46,779 bases of DNA. It comes from Cellvibrionaceae bacterium. Its GTDB lineage: Bacteria > Pseudomonadota > Gammaproteobacteria > Pseudomonadales > Cellvibrionaceae. Positions 1 through 7,713 of this stretch are shown one piece after another. The position numbers were made by a program, and so were the translations under genes. Position 1 is the stretch's first letter, and each line of letters starts with the position of its first letter. The stretch spans positions 1 to 46,779 of the forward strand of contig PANW01000032.1 of NCBI GenBank assembly GCA_002707785.1. Direction: 5' to 3'. Below the pieces are notes generated by a model, which was not told where the DNA came from, ran no database searches, and saw only the letters and a list, made by a program, of their open reading frames with translations.

Positions 1-46
1 TTTCTACCACATGGACAAAGTAAAAATAGTCGTTTAAATCGATCAT
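1..46 (-). CDS. LysR-family regulator, N-terminal fragment (runs off the window)
   Basis: Reading leftward from an ATG at 46, the first 15 codons give MIDLNDYFYFVHVVE. This closely resembles the usual opening of LysR-type regulators, in which an LND-YFVxVVE segment is the first helix before the winged HTH. The rest of the gene lies outside the window. It diverges from the pirin operon, and a perfect inverted repeat at 76-99 sits between the two starts, the usual LysR arrangement. The family call rests on 15 residues and the divergent layout only. Confidence 0.6.
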   Translation of the reverse strand, partial: MIDLNDYFYFVHVVE

Positions 47-75
47 TGATCTGAAATATCCATTTGTGCTGCCTT

Positions 76-99
76 TATCGTTCTAATTATAGAACGATA
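76..99. promoter_or_regulatory. Perfect inverted repeat, probable LysR operator; extra half-site at 127-136
   Basis: Arms TATCGTTCTA (76-85) and TAGAACGATA (90-99) are perfect reverse complements separated by ATTA. The half-site TATCGTTCTA recurs exactly at 127-136, 51 bp further on and 51 bp before the pirin ATG. The placement in the divergent region between the partial LysR gene and pirin suggests a recognition site plus an activation half-site. Binding by that LysR protein is inferred. Confidence 0.65.
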
Positions 100-186
100 G
101 TTTCATTTTTTGCATCTACAAGACCTTATCGTTCTATTGCTACTATCTAATCCATGGTTAGACAACTTCGAATCAGGAGATCAAGA

Positions 187-1089
187 ATGAATAAATCAAC
201 AAATGCTGCGGAAAAACCTGCATCTAATCTAGCTTCATCTTTAACCGTCACCTCTGCGAAATACGGTAAGGTTATTGAGATCGGAAGTGGTTTTACCGCC
301 ATGACGTTTAAAGAAAAAGATTATTCCGGCTCGATGGACCCTTTGGTCATGGTGGACCATTACAGGATGACCGAACCGACTTTTGGCGCGCATCCTCATG
401 CAGGGTTATCTGCAGTGTCAGTACTTTTTGAAGACAGCGAGGGAAAATTCCACAACCGTGATTCACTTGGCAATGACTTCGACTTGATGCCGGGAGACCT
501 ATATTGGCTAAAAGCAGGGTCGGGGGTCATTCACGATGAGTCGCCGCGCCAGGGAGCGAAAATTCATGGGCTACAAGTATTTGTAAACCTGCCGTCTGCC
601 GACAAAAAAATTCAGCCAAGCTCTCTTCATATTAAGGCGCAGGATATGCCCGTCTATGACGAACACGGCAGCCGTATTCGAATCGTGCTTGGTGAAAGTA
701 ATGGCATCTATGGTCAGCAGGCACCGGCATTACCGATGACCATTCTGGATGGGCGCATTGATTCTCGATCGGGTTTTGCTCACCAATTAAACGGTGGCGA
801 AAGCGCTTGGTTGTACGTTATCAAGGGCGAGCTAAAGCTGACGATTTCTGGACAGAAAATAAACCTACTAGCAGGCCAATCTATTGCCATCTCGTCGTTT
901 GACGAAGCGTCATTTAATACCCTTCGCTTATTCAATTCTGGAAACGAACAAGCCCATTTTACCCTCTTTGCCGGTAAGCCTATTGCCGAAGCTTTTGTTC
1001 AGAAAGGCCCTTTCGTGATGAATACCGAGGCCGAGATTGCACAGGTTGAAGCAGACTTTGCCGCAGGCAAACTGGGGCACTTGAAATAG
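187..1089 (+). CDS. Pirin family protein
   Basis: A 300-residue bicupin protein of the pirin family. The metal-site motifs are visible: HPHAG early in the N-terminal cupin, and GSGVIHDE matching the second ligand pair (His and Glu) of pirins. The RDSLGN and MPGD segments are also typical. Bacterial pirins include quercetin 2,3-dioxygenases and redox-responsive proteins of unknown substrate; nothing here fixes the substrate. The ATG at 187 is preferred over an in-frame start at 154 because AGGAG lies 6-10 bp upstream. It is the first gene of an operon with an FMN reductase, DUF2798 and a hydrolase, under the probable LysR operator at 76-99. This context suggests a quinone or oxidative-stress role. 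Confidence 0.9.
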   Translation: MNKSTNAAEKPASNLASSLTVTSAKYGKVIEIGSGFTAMTFKEKDYSGSMDPLVMVDHYRMTEPTFGAHPHAGLSAVSVLFEDSEGKFHNRDSLGNDFDLMPGDLYWLKAGSGVIHDESPRQGAKIHGLQVFVNLPSADKKIQPSSLHIKAQDMPVYDEHGSRIRIVLGESNGIYGQQAPALPMTILDGRIDSRSGFAHQLNGGESAWLYVIKGELKLTISGQKINLLAGQSIAISSFDEASFNTLRLFNSGNEQAHFTLFAGKPIAEAFVQKGPFVMNTEAEIAQVEADFAAGKLGHLK

Positions 1090-1146
1090 ACACATTTAAA
1101 TTAACCAAACGATAAACGTCATTAAACAAGCCATTTGGAGAAAACA

Positions 1147-1686
1147 ATGAAAATTTTAGCCTTTGCAGCAAGCAACAGTCGCAAATCAATCAACAAAGAC
1201 CTGATCAAGTATGCCGCGACTCTATTGGACCAGCACGACGTAGAGATAATCGATATCAATGACTACGACATGCCAATATACAGTAGTGATCTTGAAGAAG
1301 CGCATGGTATTCCGGACGCCGCCTCCAGCTTTCTTAAAAAAATAGAATACGCGGATGCACTGCTGATTTCCTACGCTGAACACAACGGTAATTATACTGT
1401 CGCCTACAAAAATCTCTTCGATTGGGCATCTCGCGCAGACCGAGAAGTGTACCAAGGGAAGTCTATTGTGATGCTATCGACTTCGCCTGGATCAGGTGGT
1501 GCGAAAAGCGTCTTGTCCCTGGCCACAGAATCCGCGCATTTTTTCAGTGGAGAGGTAAAGGCAAGCCTGTCTATCCCAAATTTCCATGACAACTTTGATA
1601 AAGAGAAAGGTGAACTCAACAACACCGATCTTGTGTCTGAATTGCGAGCGGTGCTGACATCGCTCACTTCAACCGATTCTCACTAG
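1147..1686 (+). CDS. NADPH-dependent FMN reductase family protein
   Basis: A 179-residue flavodoxin-like flavoprotein. The family signature is visible as LAFAASNSRKSINKDL at the N-terminus (phosphate-binding loop), then YAEHNGNYTVAYKNLFDW near residues 75-95, matching the usual PEYN-(S/G)-K-N-DW flavin motif, and STSPGSGGAKSVL. Such enzymes reduce FMN, quinones or azo compounds with NAD(P)H. The ATG at 1147 has GGAG 7-10 bp upstream; the TTG at 1135 would lie inside that ribosome site. The gene lies 57 bp after pirin and shares its operon, consistent with quinone detoxification. Confidence 0.9.
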   Translation: MKILAFAASNSRKSINKDLIKYAATLLDQHDVEIIDINDYDMPIYSSDLEEAHGIPDAASSFLKKIEYADALLISYAEHNGNYTVAYKNLFDWASRADREVYQGKSIVMLSTSPGSGGAKSVLSLATESAHFFSGEVKASLSIPNFHDNFDKEKGELNNTDLVSELRAVLTSLTSTDSH

Positions 1687-1714
1687 GCGACCGAACCAAA
1701 AGGAGGATTCCAAG

Positions 1715-1942
1715 ATGATACCAAAGCGATTTCACTTTCATACCTTTTCATTTTTTATGTCTCTACTAATGTCAGGCGTGATGTCATTAGCCATGTTAAC
1801 TACCAACTCAGCGACATGGATCGAAGTGATAGTGAGCTGGCCTGAGGCATGGGCGGTGTCGATGCTGGTGGCCTTTCCAGTCAGCATGCTGGTCGTCCCC
1901 TTTACTCAACGCATCGTGTCAAAAATGGTTGCCGCTAACTAA
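1715..1942 (+). CDS. DUF2798 family small membrane protein
   Basis: A 75-residue protein with two hydrophobic segments (about residues 8-30 and 44-64), a conserved-looking TWIEVIVSWPEAWAVS connector and a VVPFTQRIVSKMV tail, which is the pattern of DUF2798. An excellent ribosome site, AGGAGG, lies 9 bp before the ATG. The function of this family is unknown. It is the third gene of the pirin operon and is cut close by the truncated hydrolase that follows. Confidence 0.75.
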   Translation: MIPKRFHFHTFSFFMSLLMSGVMSLAMLTTNSATWIEVIVSWPEAWAVSMLVAFPVSMLVVPFTQRIVSKMVAAN

Positions 1943-2642
1943 TAACGCTTATTGCCCTTTACCCCTCGGCAACCGGGGGCTACATCTCTTGATCCCAAGA
2001 ATATGCAATCTTGACTCGGGCAGAGCAACCCAAGTATCTGGTTTTGTACATGACTTGGTTGAACATGGCTATCAGGTTGTGGCAATAGGTGGGCCAGCCC
2101 ATGGTCAATCCGTCGGCCGCTCGGCAAACCCATCCCTGTTCACTACCGATATTCACCTTGCAGATGAAACATTTGGCTCCTTCGAAGGAGCGATCGGACA
2201 TTCAATGGGCGGAAACGCGATTGCAACAGCGCTTGCAGAAGGTTTCGAATGCCCTAAAACTGTTTTGATCTCAAGCCCGTCAAACATTGAAAATGTATTG
2301 ATGAGATTTGCTGACTTTATAGGGCTTCCTTCGAAGACAAAGCCTTTCTTCATTAGTGCCGTAGAGAGAGAAGTTGGAAAGTCAGCTGAAGCACTCAATG
2401 CGGCAGTAAATTTACAGAAGAGCAGCTCAACCTGCTTAATCATCCACGACCAAAACGATCTTGAAATTCCCCTCAGTGATGCTGAGGCCATCGCGAAAAA
2501 AAGAGATGAAATTTCGTTGGTAAAAACTGAGGGCTTTGGACACCGTTTAATCATCCGGCAACCCACTGTCTGGAAAAAAGCCGCAGAGTTCTTTGCTTCA
2601 GAAAATGTTTACAAGTCCGACATGGAGGGCGCGGCAGCATGA
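1929..2642 (+). pseudogene. Alpha/beta hydrolase, 5'-truncated
   Basis: From about 1990 on, the frame encodes a serine hydrolase. It shows GYQVVA and PAHGQS (strand and loop before the nucleophile), the nucleophile elbow GHSMGG, an acid at HDQNDLEIP and the catalytic His at GFGHR. What precedes this is not hydrolase-like: the expected N-terminal strands and oxyanion-loop HGW are missing or degraded (only SRATQ-like GRATQ remains), and there is no ribosome site or good ATG. The first codons overlap the end of the DUF2798 gene. A deletion joining the DUF2798 3' end to the middle of a hydrolase gene explains this. The stop codon overlaps the next gene as ATGA, so the two were translationally coupled. 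Confidence 0.7.
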
Positions 2643-3030
2643 TATCTAAAATATTCATCACCCTTGGGGTATTGGTCTATGCGGTCATCGTTCCCTACCT
2701 GAAGATCAAAGCCTCACACGTCTTCAACCCATTATGGCCACCTCATGCTCGTTTGCATGAGGTATGGCAACTTTCGACAAACTGCAGTACGGAGCGGTGG
2801 CTATTTGGCTAGCGTGGTCACAGGAAAATATCCGATTATCCAGCATACTTAACATGAGCGTGATGGGCGGCGTGCTTGTGGCACACGCATTGGCGGATTT
2901 TTACAGAGGTAATATCCTTTCCGGTAATATATCAAAAACCATTCTAGGACTAGAGCACGCTGTATTCGCTGCGCCGCTAGTAGCTGTTTTAGCTATTGCC
3001 GCATTTGCTATGACTCATAGGAGGCCATAG
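2639..3030 (+). pseudogene. DUF6640-like membrane protein, frameshifted
   Basis: The ATG at 2639 overlaps the hydrolase stop. The first frame gives a membrane N-terminus and the motif NPLWPPHARLHEVWQLSTN, then stops at about 2813. From about 2790 the protein continues in another frame as AIWLAW, VMGGVLVAHALADFYRG and a C-terminal helix, ending at 3030. The two halves join into one four-helix protein of about 130 residues resembling DUF6640. One small indel near 2783-2800 accounts for the break. The family name is recalled from the WPPHARxHEVW motif and is only moderately certain; function is unknown. A sequencing error is an alternative to real decay. Confidence 0.6.
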
Positions 3031-3075
3031 TGATTGCGTAGCCTTTCATTCCGAACTCAACAGCTGAATGTGGTC

Positions 3076-4026
3076 CTACCCTTTTTGCCGCAATGGCGGC
3101 ACACCCATCACGCGTTTATAGGCGCGTGAGAACGCGGCTTCTGACTGGTAACCCAGCTCTTCCGCCAGGTCAGCCAGGGTCACGGGCGATTGCATAATTT
3201 TCATCCGGGCCAGGCTCATACGCCATTCAGTCACGTATTGTTTAACCGAGGTGCCGATGACCTCGGTGAACCGTGCAGAAAAGCCGGAACGAGACATGCC
3301 TACATGTTCTGCCAAACGGTCTACCGTCCAGATAGATTCGGGCTTTGCATGAATGACTGCTAATGCTTTGCCTATCTTGGGGTCTTTTAGTGCACCAAGC
3401 CAACCCTTGCTCGCCTCTTGTGCGTGTTCAACCCAATAACGTATCGCTTGAATGACGATAATATCAGCAAGGTGTGCTACCACGGTTTCGCCTCCCGCAC
3501 TCAGGGTCTTGGCTTCATCGGCCATTAGCTGTATGAGAGACTGGAGTTGGCCTGGTAACCGACCGTTTTCACTTTTCATGTGGATAAATTGGGGCAGCTG
3601 CGACACGAGCTTCTGACCGGCAACGTGATCAAAGCTGAGCACACCGCAGGTCAGAAGCGTTTCTTCGCCGCCACCGCCATAACGCATAAATTCGAATCGT
3701 TCAGAAAGCTTACTCACGGGAATGTCGAAAAACGGCGTGCCCTCCTGGTGCTCTTCGGATGCAATTACATGCCCTTCACCTCTGGGCAGCAAGGCTAACT
3801 CACCCGGTCGCAAGAATAGACTCTCCTGATCAGGGAATCGAAGCCAGCAGCCACCTTGCGTCACGATGTGGAACATCATTTTGCCATCCATCGGTGGCAT
3901 GTCTATTCCCCAGGGTGCCGTCAGCTCTGACTTAGCATACATCAGCCCATTTAATCTGAGTGAGTAAAGGGTTTCGCCCAGCGTATCGGTCGATTCGGGA
4001 ATGGTACGCTGCTGTTTTGTTTCCAT
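3076..4026 (-). CDS. AraC-family regulator with N-terminal cupin domain
   Basis: A 316-residue regulator. An AraC-type cupin (residues about 15-200) includes the LRPGELALLPRGEGHV strand-turn. The C-terminal double HTH covers about 215-312, with VDRLAEHVGMSRSGFSARF (first HTH) and LADLAEELGYQSEAAFSRAYKR (second HTH) followed by GVPP. The ATG at 4026 is chosen because GAGGAC lies about 12 bp upstream; an in-frame extension to 4080 has no such site. It is transcribed away from the NmrA-DUF1772-DUF4345 operon, with 173 bp between starts, and probably controls that operon and possibly itself. The inducer is unknown. Confidence 0.9.
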   Translation of the reverse strand: METKQQRTIPESTDTLGETLYSLRLNGLMYAKSELTAPWGIDMPPMDGKMMFHIVTQGGCWLRFPDQESLFLRPGELALLPRGEGHVIASEEHQEGTPFFDIPVSKLSERFEFMRYGGGGEETLLTCGVLSFDHVAGQKLVSQLPQFIHMKSENGRLPGQLQSLIQLMADEAKTLSAGGETVVAHLADIIVIQAIRYWVEHAQEASKGWLGALKDPKIGKALAVIHAKPESIWTVDRLAEHVGMSRSGFSARFTEVIGTSVKQYVTEWRMSLARMKIMQSPVTLADLAEELGYQSEAAFSRAYKRVMGVPPLRQKG

Positions 4027-4199
4027 GGGGTGTGTCCTCGATTCTAGACAAACTGCAAACAAATATAGAGATATAAGCATTAATCATCAAGCTTGCTTCT
4101 CGTAGACTGTTTTCATCACTTAAGGCACTTCAAGTTAATCAGAGGCACCTTAACAGGTGGTTCAAACAGTAAACATACATTTTTAAGTAGGTGAAAAAG

Positions 4200-5057
4200 A
4201 TGAAAAATGAAATCATAGGCGTAGTTGGCGCAACAGGAAAAACAGGTGGTCGCGTTCTGACTCAATTACAGCAGCTTGGCTATTCAACACGAGGTTTATC
4301 AAGAGGTATATCAGGTAACAATCACCGCACATTTGATTGGAGTGACAGATCAACTTGGGTGGCCGCTTTACAGGGGCTTGACTCGGTATATGTGACGTAC
4401 TTTCCAGACCTAGCTGTGCCCAGTGCTGAAGACGATATTCGCGCATTTGTAGAAATGGCCAAGGCATCTGAAATTAAGCACGTCGTATTGCTTTCGGGCC
4501 GCGGTGAAGAAGGTGCTCAACGCGCTGAGGATGTTGTCCGGTCCAGTGGTTTGGCGTGGAATATTGTTCGAGCCAGCTGGTTTATGCAGAATTTTAGCGA
4601 GAGCTTTATGCACGATGGCCTCAAGGCAGGTGAACTAGTCTTACCAGAACCAAAAGCAACAGAGCCTTTTATTGATGTGGATGACATTGCCGACGTCGTC
4701 GTTGCCGCGTTGACGAGACACGAGTTGCGCAATCAACTATTGGAAATTACTGGGCCTGAACTTTTGTCATTTGTCGACTGTGTCGACATCATCGGGCACG
4801 CAAGTGGTCGTGAAATTGGCTTTACAACCCTTCCTGTAGATACCTACCTTGCGGCGGCGAAAGCGGATGGACTGCCAGAGGATATTGCATGGCTAATTAA
4901 TGAGCTGTTCGTCAATGTGCTCGATGGCCGCAACGAATCCACAACCGATACCGTTGAGAGAGTGCTCGGTCGACCAGCCCGACGTTTTGAGAGCTACGTT
5001 ATGTCCGTTGCAAGCACAGGTATCTGGGACGAAGAAAAGCAAGTTATGGAAAGCTAG
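4200..5057 (+). CDS. NmrA-like NAD(P)-binding protein (atypical SDR)
   Basis: A 285-residue Rossmann protein. The N-terminal GVVGATGKTGGRVLTQL is the GxxGxxG dinucleotide loop. HVVLLSGRG, the WNIVRASWFMQNF segment and VDVDDIADVV are typical of the NmrA/azoreductase-like SDR group. No YxxxK pair is evident in the classical position, as is common in this group, so it may be a redox sensor or a quinone oxidoreductase. ATG 4200 follows AGGTG by 7 bp; an upstream in-frame GTG at 4191 overlaps that site. It heads an operon with DUF1772 and DUF4345 proteins and diverges from the AraC gene. Confidence 0.88.
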   Translation: MKNEIIGVVGATGKTGGRVLTQLQQLGYSTRGLSRGISGNNHRTFDWSDRSTWVAALQGLDSVYVTYFPDLAVPSAEDDIRAFVEMAKASEIKHVVLLSGRGEEGAQRAEDVVRSSGLAWNIVRASWFMQNFSESFMHDGLKAGELVLPEPKATEPFIDVDDIADVVVAALTRHELRNQLLEITGPELLSFVDCVDIIGHASGREIGFTTLPVDTYLAAAKADGLPEDIAWLINELFVNVLDGRNESTTDTVERVLGRPARRFESYVMSVASTGIWDEEKQVMES

Positions 5058-5101
5058 AACTGAACTTCGTTAATTAGGTGAAAACTAACAGGGTTTAAAA
5101 G

Positions 5102-5557
5102 ATGCTAGTTCTACTCATTATATTAACCGGCCTAATGGCCGGTATTTATCTCGCTTTTTCTGCCGTGATCATGAAGTCGCTTAATGAATTACCGACCCTT
5201 CATGCCGCGCAGGCAATGAATAAGATAAACGATGTGATCGTGAATACGATTTTTCTGCCTATTTTCTTCGGTTCAACTCTCTGGTATGCAGGTTTAATTG
5301 TGTGGTCACTGGCAGATTGGCGGGAAGGTGCGTCAGGTCTAATCATTTTAGCAGCATTGATCTATATCGTTGGCATGTTCTTCGTAACGGCGTTCGGCAA
5401 TGTGCCTATGAACAATAGATTGAAGGCGAGTGAAAGCAACGAGGCGTTGCTCAAGGATTATTGGAAAAAGTACCAGCATTCGTGGACGAGATTGAATCAC
5501 ATACGAACCCTTAGCTGTATCGCATCGTGTGCCTTTCTTACCGCTTCACTTATTTGA
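5102..5557 (+). CDS. DUF1772 (anthrone oxygenase-like) membrane protein
   Basis: A 151-residue membrane protein with four predicted helices (about 1-20, 50-70, 80-98, 132-150). It shows an early GIYLAFSAVIMKSL segment, F-GNVPMNNRL after the third helix and W-RLNHIRTL before the last, which is the DUF1772 pattern. Fungal members include anthrone oxygenases, but bacterial members have no agreed reaction. It lies 44 bp after the NmrA-like gene in the same operon, consistent with a small redox or quinone-related module. Confidence 0.82.
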   Translation: MLVLLIILTGLMAGIYLAFSAVIMKSLNELPTLHAAQAMNKINDVIVNTIFLPIFFGSTLWYAGLIVWSLADWREGASGLIILAALIYIVGMFFVTAFGNVPMNNRLKASESNEALLKDYWKKYQHSWTRLNHIRTLSCIASCAFLTASLI

Positions 5558-5594
5558 AACTGACACTGACATACACTTTAAAGGAATACCCAAA

Positions 5595-6032
5595 ATGAAA
5601 CTCTGCCTTAATAAATTTTATTTGTTTGTTGCCGGTCTCACGATGCTACTTGTTGGCTCTTTTATCGCCCTTACACCCAATGAATATCTGATGAGTATGG
5701 GGGCGCAACCTGATCAGGCATTCAGCAGTGGCTTACCTCAAGGCTATGTTGCATCAACTAATTTGATAAGCGATTTAAGAGGCATGGGAGGCATGCTGCT
5801 GTTTATTGGCACCTATGTTTTTATAAGCACTTTTAAAGCAGCATGGCGGCATCCAGCACTATTAATATCAACCTTGGTCTATTCCGCTTTTGTAGTTTTT
5901 CGAACAACAGGTTTCATCTTCGAAGGCTTTCCAAGCATGGGCATACTAACCGCCTATTTCATTGAACTGGTAATTGCTCTGATCGGCCTTTTCTTAATGA
6001 AAACGAAGAAACGGGAGTTGGCCGGTGTATAG
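5595..6032 (+). CDS. DUF4345 family membrane protein
   Basis: A 145-residue protein with four hydrophobic helices. The LTPNEYLMSMG loop after helix 1, NLISDLRGMGGMLL in helix 2 and FRTTGFIFEGFPSMGILTAY ahead of the last helix fit DUF4345. The ATG at 5595 has AGGAA 10 bp upstream, so the longer in-frame reading from 5529, which overlaps the DUF1772 gene, is not used. It is the last gene of the operon and is followed by a 12-bp stem hairpin. Function is unknown. Confidence 0.78.
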   Translation: MKLCLNKFYLFVAGLTMLLVGSFIALTPNEYLMSMGAQPDQAFSSGLPQGYVASTNLISDLRGMGGMLLFIGTYVFISTFKAAWRHPALLISTLVYSAFVVFRTTGFIFEGFPSMGILTAYFIELVIALIGLFLMKTKKRELAGV

Positions 6033-6057
6033 CCGTACTAGGCAAAATCGATTGTGA

Positions 6058-6089
6058 TGAGTCTGCCTTAAGGTACAAAGGCAGACTCA
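6058..6089. terminator. Strong hairpin closing the NmrA-DUF1772-DUF4345 operon
   Basis: A 12-bp perfect stem (TGAGTCTGCCTT paired with AAGGCAGACTCA) encloses an 8-nt loop. The T-tract after it is short (GTTTGC), so it may be a weak intrinsic or bidirectional terminator. It lies 26 bp after the DUF4345 stop, directly before the first helicase-tail repeat. Confidence 0.65.
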
Positions 6090-6133
6090 GTTTGCTATTG
6101 GCAGCGACAATATTAGCATTCCTTTCGCTTTTA

Positions 6134-6293
6134 CAGAGCAAAGTCAATTGTCAACCAAGTATCTGCTAGCTTCTGACAAACAGGGTTCCGAAGCTCCTGC
6201 GTAAGCATCAACCCACATCAGCATTTCAAAGCGCTTGATGGATTGAATCGATTGCTATCGTGGGAACCAAACCGGCGTCCCGCCCCTCCACCA
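6134..6293 (+). repeat. Helicase-tail/att-like repeat, copy 1
   Basis: From about 6134 the sequence matches the 3' end of the helicase remnant at 10806-11087. The reading frame EQSQLSTKYLLASDK continues to QGSEAPA and a TAA at 6202-6204. After the stop come about 90 bp ending in CTCCACCA at 6293, shared with copies at 11088-11177 and 14067-14155. The spacer between stop and end is nearly identical to copy 3 and can fold: CCCAC near 6211 pairs with GTGGG near 6260. Only about 70 bp of the helicase frame remain here, so the element that carried it was lost upstream of 6134. It probably marks an old integration end. Confidence 0.7.
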
Positions 6294-6299
6294 TCTTGT

Positions 6300-6340
6300 A
6301 AATAGCCCTAATGAGCCCTCACCAGCCATTAGGGCTATTT
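6300..6340. terminator. Bidirectional terminator after att-like copy 1
   Basis: A perfect 14-bp stem pairs AAATAGCCCTAATG (6300-6313) with CATTAGGGCTATTT (6327-6340) across a 13-nt loop. It is flanked by T-rich sequence on the right and A-rich sequence on the left, so it can terminate in both directions, including for the leftward AlpA-like gene. Nearly the same hairpin follows copy 2 at 11188-11225. It is therefore part of the repeated unit. Confidence 0.8.
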
Positions 6341-6405
6341 ATTAACCCGCAACTTTACTATCAGGAAGTTAGGGCTTATGCGGGGATTTGCGTACTATCC
6401 AACCT

Positions 6406-6606
6406 TTAAACAGCTTCAAACGTACTCCTTCTCAAGCAACTGGTCTCATACTCCATTACATCTTCTCGCCTGTATCTGACTTGGCCGCCCAGTTTCACGT
6501 AAATTGGACCAATGCCCTCCGACCGCCATCTCTCCAGTGTCGCCTCACTTACCTGCCAGCGATTACATAGCTCTCTTTGTGTCATAAGTGCTTGATATTC
6601 ATTCAT
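6406..6606 (-). CDS. AlpA-like helix-turn-helix protein, copy 1
   Basis: A 66-residue protein with a MerR/AlpA-type winged HTH. MTQRELCNRWQVSEATLERWRSEG forms the HTH and GPIYVKLGGQVRYRREDVMEYE the wing and following helix, as in phage excisionase/AlpA proteins. The ATG at 6606 is used; an upstream in-frame ATG at 6645 lies inside the palindrome. Small HTH proteins of this type often control or assist integrase-mediated excision. It diverges from higB and differs by three residues from a copy at 11290-11490 (63 of 66 identical by eye). It may regulate the shared operator at 6634-6658 together with HigA. Confidence 0.8.
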   Translation of the reverse strand: MNEYQALMTQRELCNRWQVSEATLERWRSEGIGPIYVKLGGQVRYRREDVMEYETSCLRRSTFEAV

Positions 6607-6630
6607 ATTGATTCTCCGGTATATTTTCAG

Positions 6631-6659
6631 TTGTAATAGTCCCAATTTGGGACTATTAT
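6631..6659 (+). promoter_or_regulatory. higB promoter with operator palindrome between -35 and -10
   Basis: TTGTAA (6631-6636), a 17-bp spacer and TATTAT (6654-6659) form a good sigma-70 promoter. Its expected start is at or just before the higB ATG at 6667, so the mRNA would be essentially leaderless. A perfect palindrome with arms TAATAGTCCCA and TGGGACTATTA (6634-6658) fills the space between the two boxes. This is a classical autorepressor position, so HigA (alone or with HigB) is the likely repressor. The same layout is kept in the second copy. Confidence 0.75.
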
Positions 6660-6666
6660 TAACTTT

Positions 6667-6969
6667 ATGAGAATCATTGCCTTATCGACACTGAAAGCTT
6701 TCTGGGAAGAGCACCCAGAGTACATGGATGCTAAAGAGCCAACGCTCGCCTGGTATCGTCATGCCTTAGCAGCCGATTGGAGCGCACCAGCTGATGTAAA
6801 GCAGGACTTCAGAAATGCCAGCATCCTCAAGGATGGGCGTGTAGTTTTCAATATTGCGGGCAACAAGTACCGCCTAGTCGTGTGGATCAACTATGCCTAT
6901 CGCGTGGTGTACATCAGGTTCATCGGCACCCATGCGCAATACGACAAAATTGACGTGCAAACTATTTGA
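6667..6969 (+). CDS. higB: HigB-family mRNA interferase toxin, copy 1
   Basis: A 100-residue type II toxin of the HigB family (RelE-like fold; such toxins cut translated mRNA on the ribosome). It opens MRIIALSTLKAFWEEHP, has W-H and DWSAPADVKQDF in the middle, then GNKYRLVVWINYAYRVVYIRFIGTHAQYDKIDVQTI, the conserved core and C-terminus of this family. There is no ribosome site before the ATG; the predicted transcript starts at the ATG. HigA follows after 33 bp, toxin first, the usual hig order. The copy at 11550 differs at three residues. Confidence 0.92.
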   Translation: MRIIALSTLKAFWEEHPEYMDAKEPTLAWYRHALAADWSAPADVKQDFRNASILKDGRVVFNIAGNKYRLVVWINYAYRVVYIRFIGTHAQYDKIDVQTI

Positions 6970-7002
6970 TTGCCCCAAAGGTAGAAACGAGAGGTAAAAA
7001 TT

Positions 7003-7371
7003 ATGGACATCAAACCGATTAAAACTGATGCCGACTACCGAGCGGCATTAAAAGAAATTGAAAGCCTTATGATGGCTGGCCCTGACACACCCGAAGGTGA
7101 AAAGCTGGATGTGATGGTCACGCTTATCGAGGCTTATGAGGCCAAGCATTTCCCTATGGATTTGCCTGACCCTGTTGAAGCCATTAAGTTTGAGATGGAG
7201 CGTAAAGGTTTAACCGTAAAAGACCTCGAGCCCATGATTGGTAAAAGCAACCGAGTCTATGAGATTCTCAATCACAAGCGCTCGCTCACACTAAAAATGA
7301 TCTGGAAGCTGCATGAAGGTTTGGGTATTCCGGCAGAGTCCTTGATTAAACCGCCTCAAGCGCATGCTTAA
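7003..7371 (+). CDS. higA: HigA-family antitoxin, copy 1
   Basis: A 122-residue XRE-type antitoxin. An N-terminal helical region (MDIKPIKTDADYRAALKEI, then TPEGEKLDVMVTLIEAYE) is followed by a C-terminal HTH from about residue 62 (IKFEMERKGLTVKDLEPMIG, then SNRVYEILNHKR as recognition helix). It should neutralise HigB and, with it, repress the promoter at 6631-6659. GAGAGG lies 7 bp before the ATG. The second copy differs at two residues (E20D, D52E). Homology between the two modules ends exactly at this stop codon. Confidence 0.92.
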   Translation: MDIKPIKTDADYRAALKEIESLMMAGPDTPEGEKLDVMVTLIEAYEAKHFPMDLPDPVEAIKFEMERKGLTVKDLEPMIGKSNRVYEILNHKRSLTLKMIWKLHEGLGIPAESLIKPPQAHA

Positions 7372-7713
7372 GAGTGATAGATTTCAAAGCACAACCGAGA
7401 TTGACGCTCGACTAGTGCCAATTTAAATTTTCACTTAGTTTTGTTTTAGGCGAGTATTACCGCAATTCAAGCGACCTGTTACTTCCGCTCATGGTGAGAA
7501 GCGGACATTGACGTCCGCCTACGTTGTGCCAAAACCCGTAATTAACGGTTGAGGCATCTGGCCACACTCTTATGATCCTATTTGCTCCTAGAGCTGATGC
7601 TTTGGAGTTAAAAGGATACTTTTAGGCGCACCTAGATTTCACTGGGTTCGAGCACAAAACACTAATTTAAAGCATGTCTTACTATTTCTAAGGCGTAAGG
7701 TGGCTCGAATGCG
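7372..7713. other. Gene-free stretch after higA copy 1
   Basis: No open frame with protein-like composition was recognised on either strand. The stretch includes a short imperfect hairpin around AGCGGACATTGACGTCCGC at about 7501-7519. It separates the HigBA module from the leftward SHOCT/cytochrome operon, whose 3' end lies at 7714. It may hold decayed sequence. Confidence 0.5.

Noticed and set aside
6205-6293. A tRNA or tmRNA gene ending in CCACCA
   Set aside because: The required T-stem and loop cannot be formed with the correct spacing on either strand, and the three copies differ strongly inside. It is treated as an att-like repeat.
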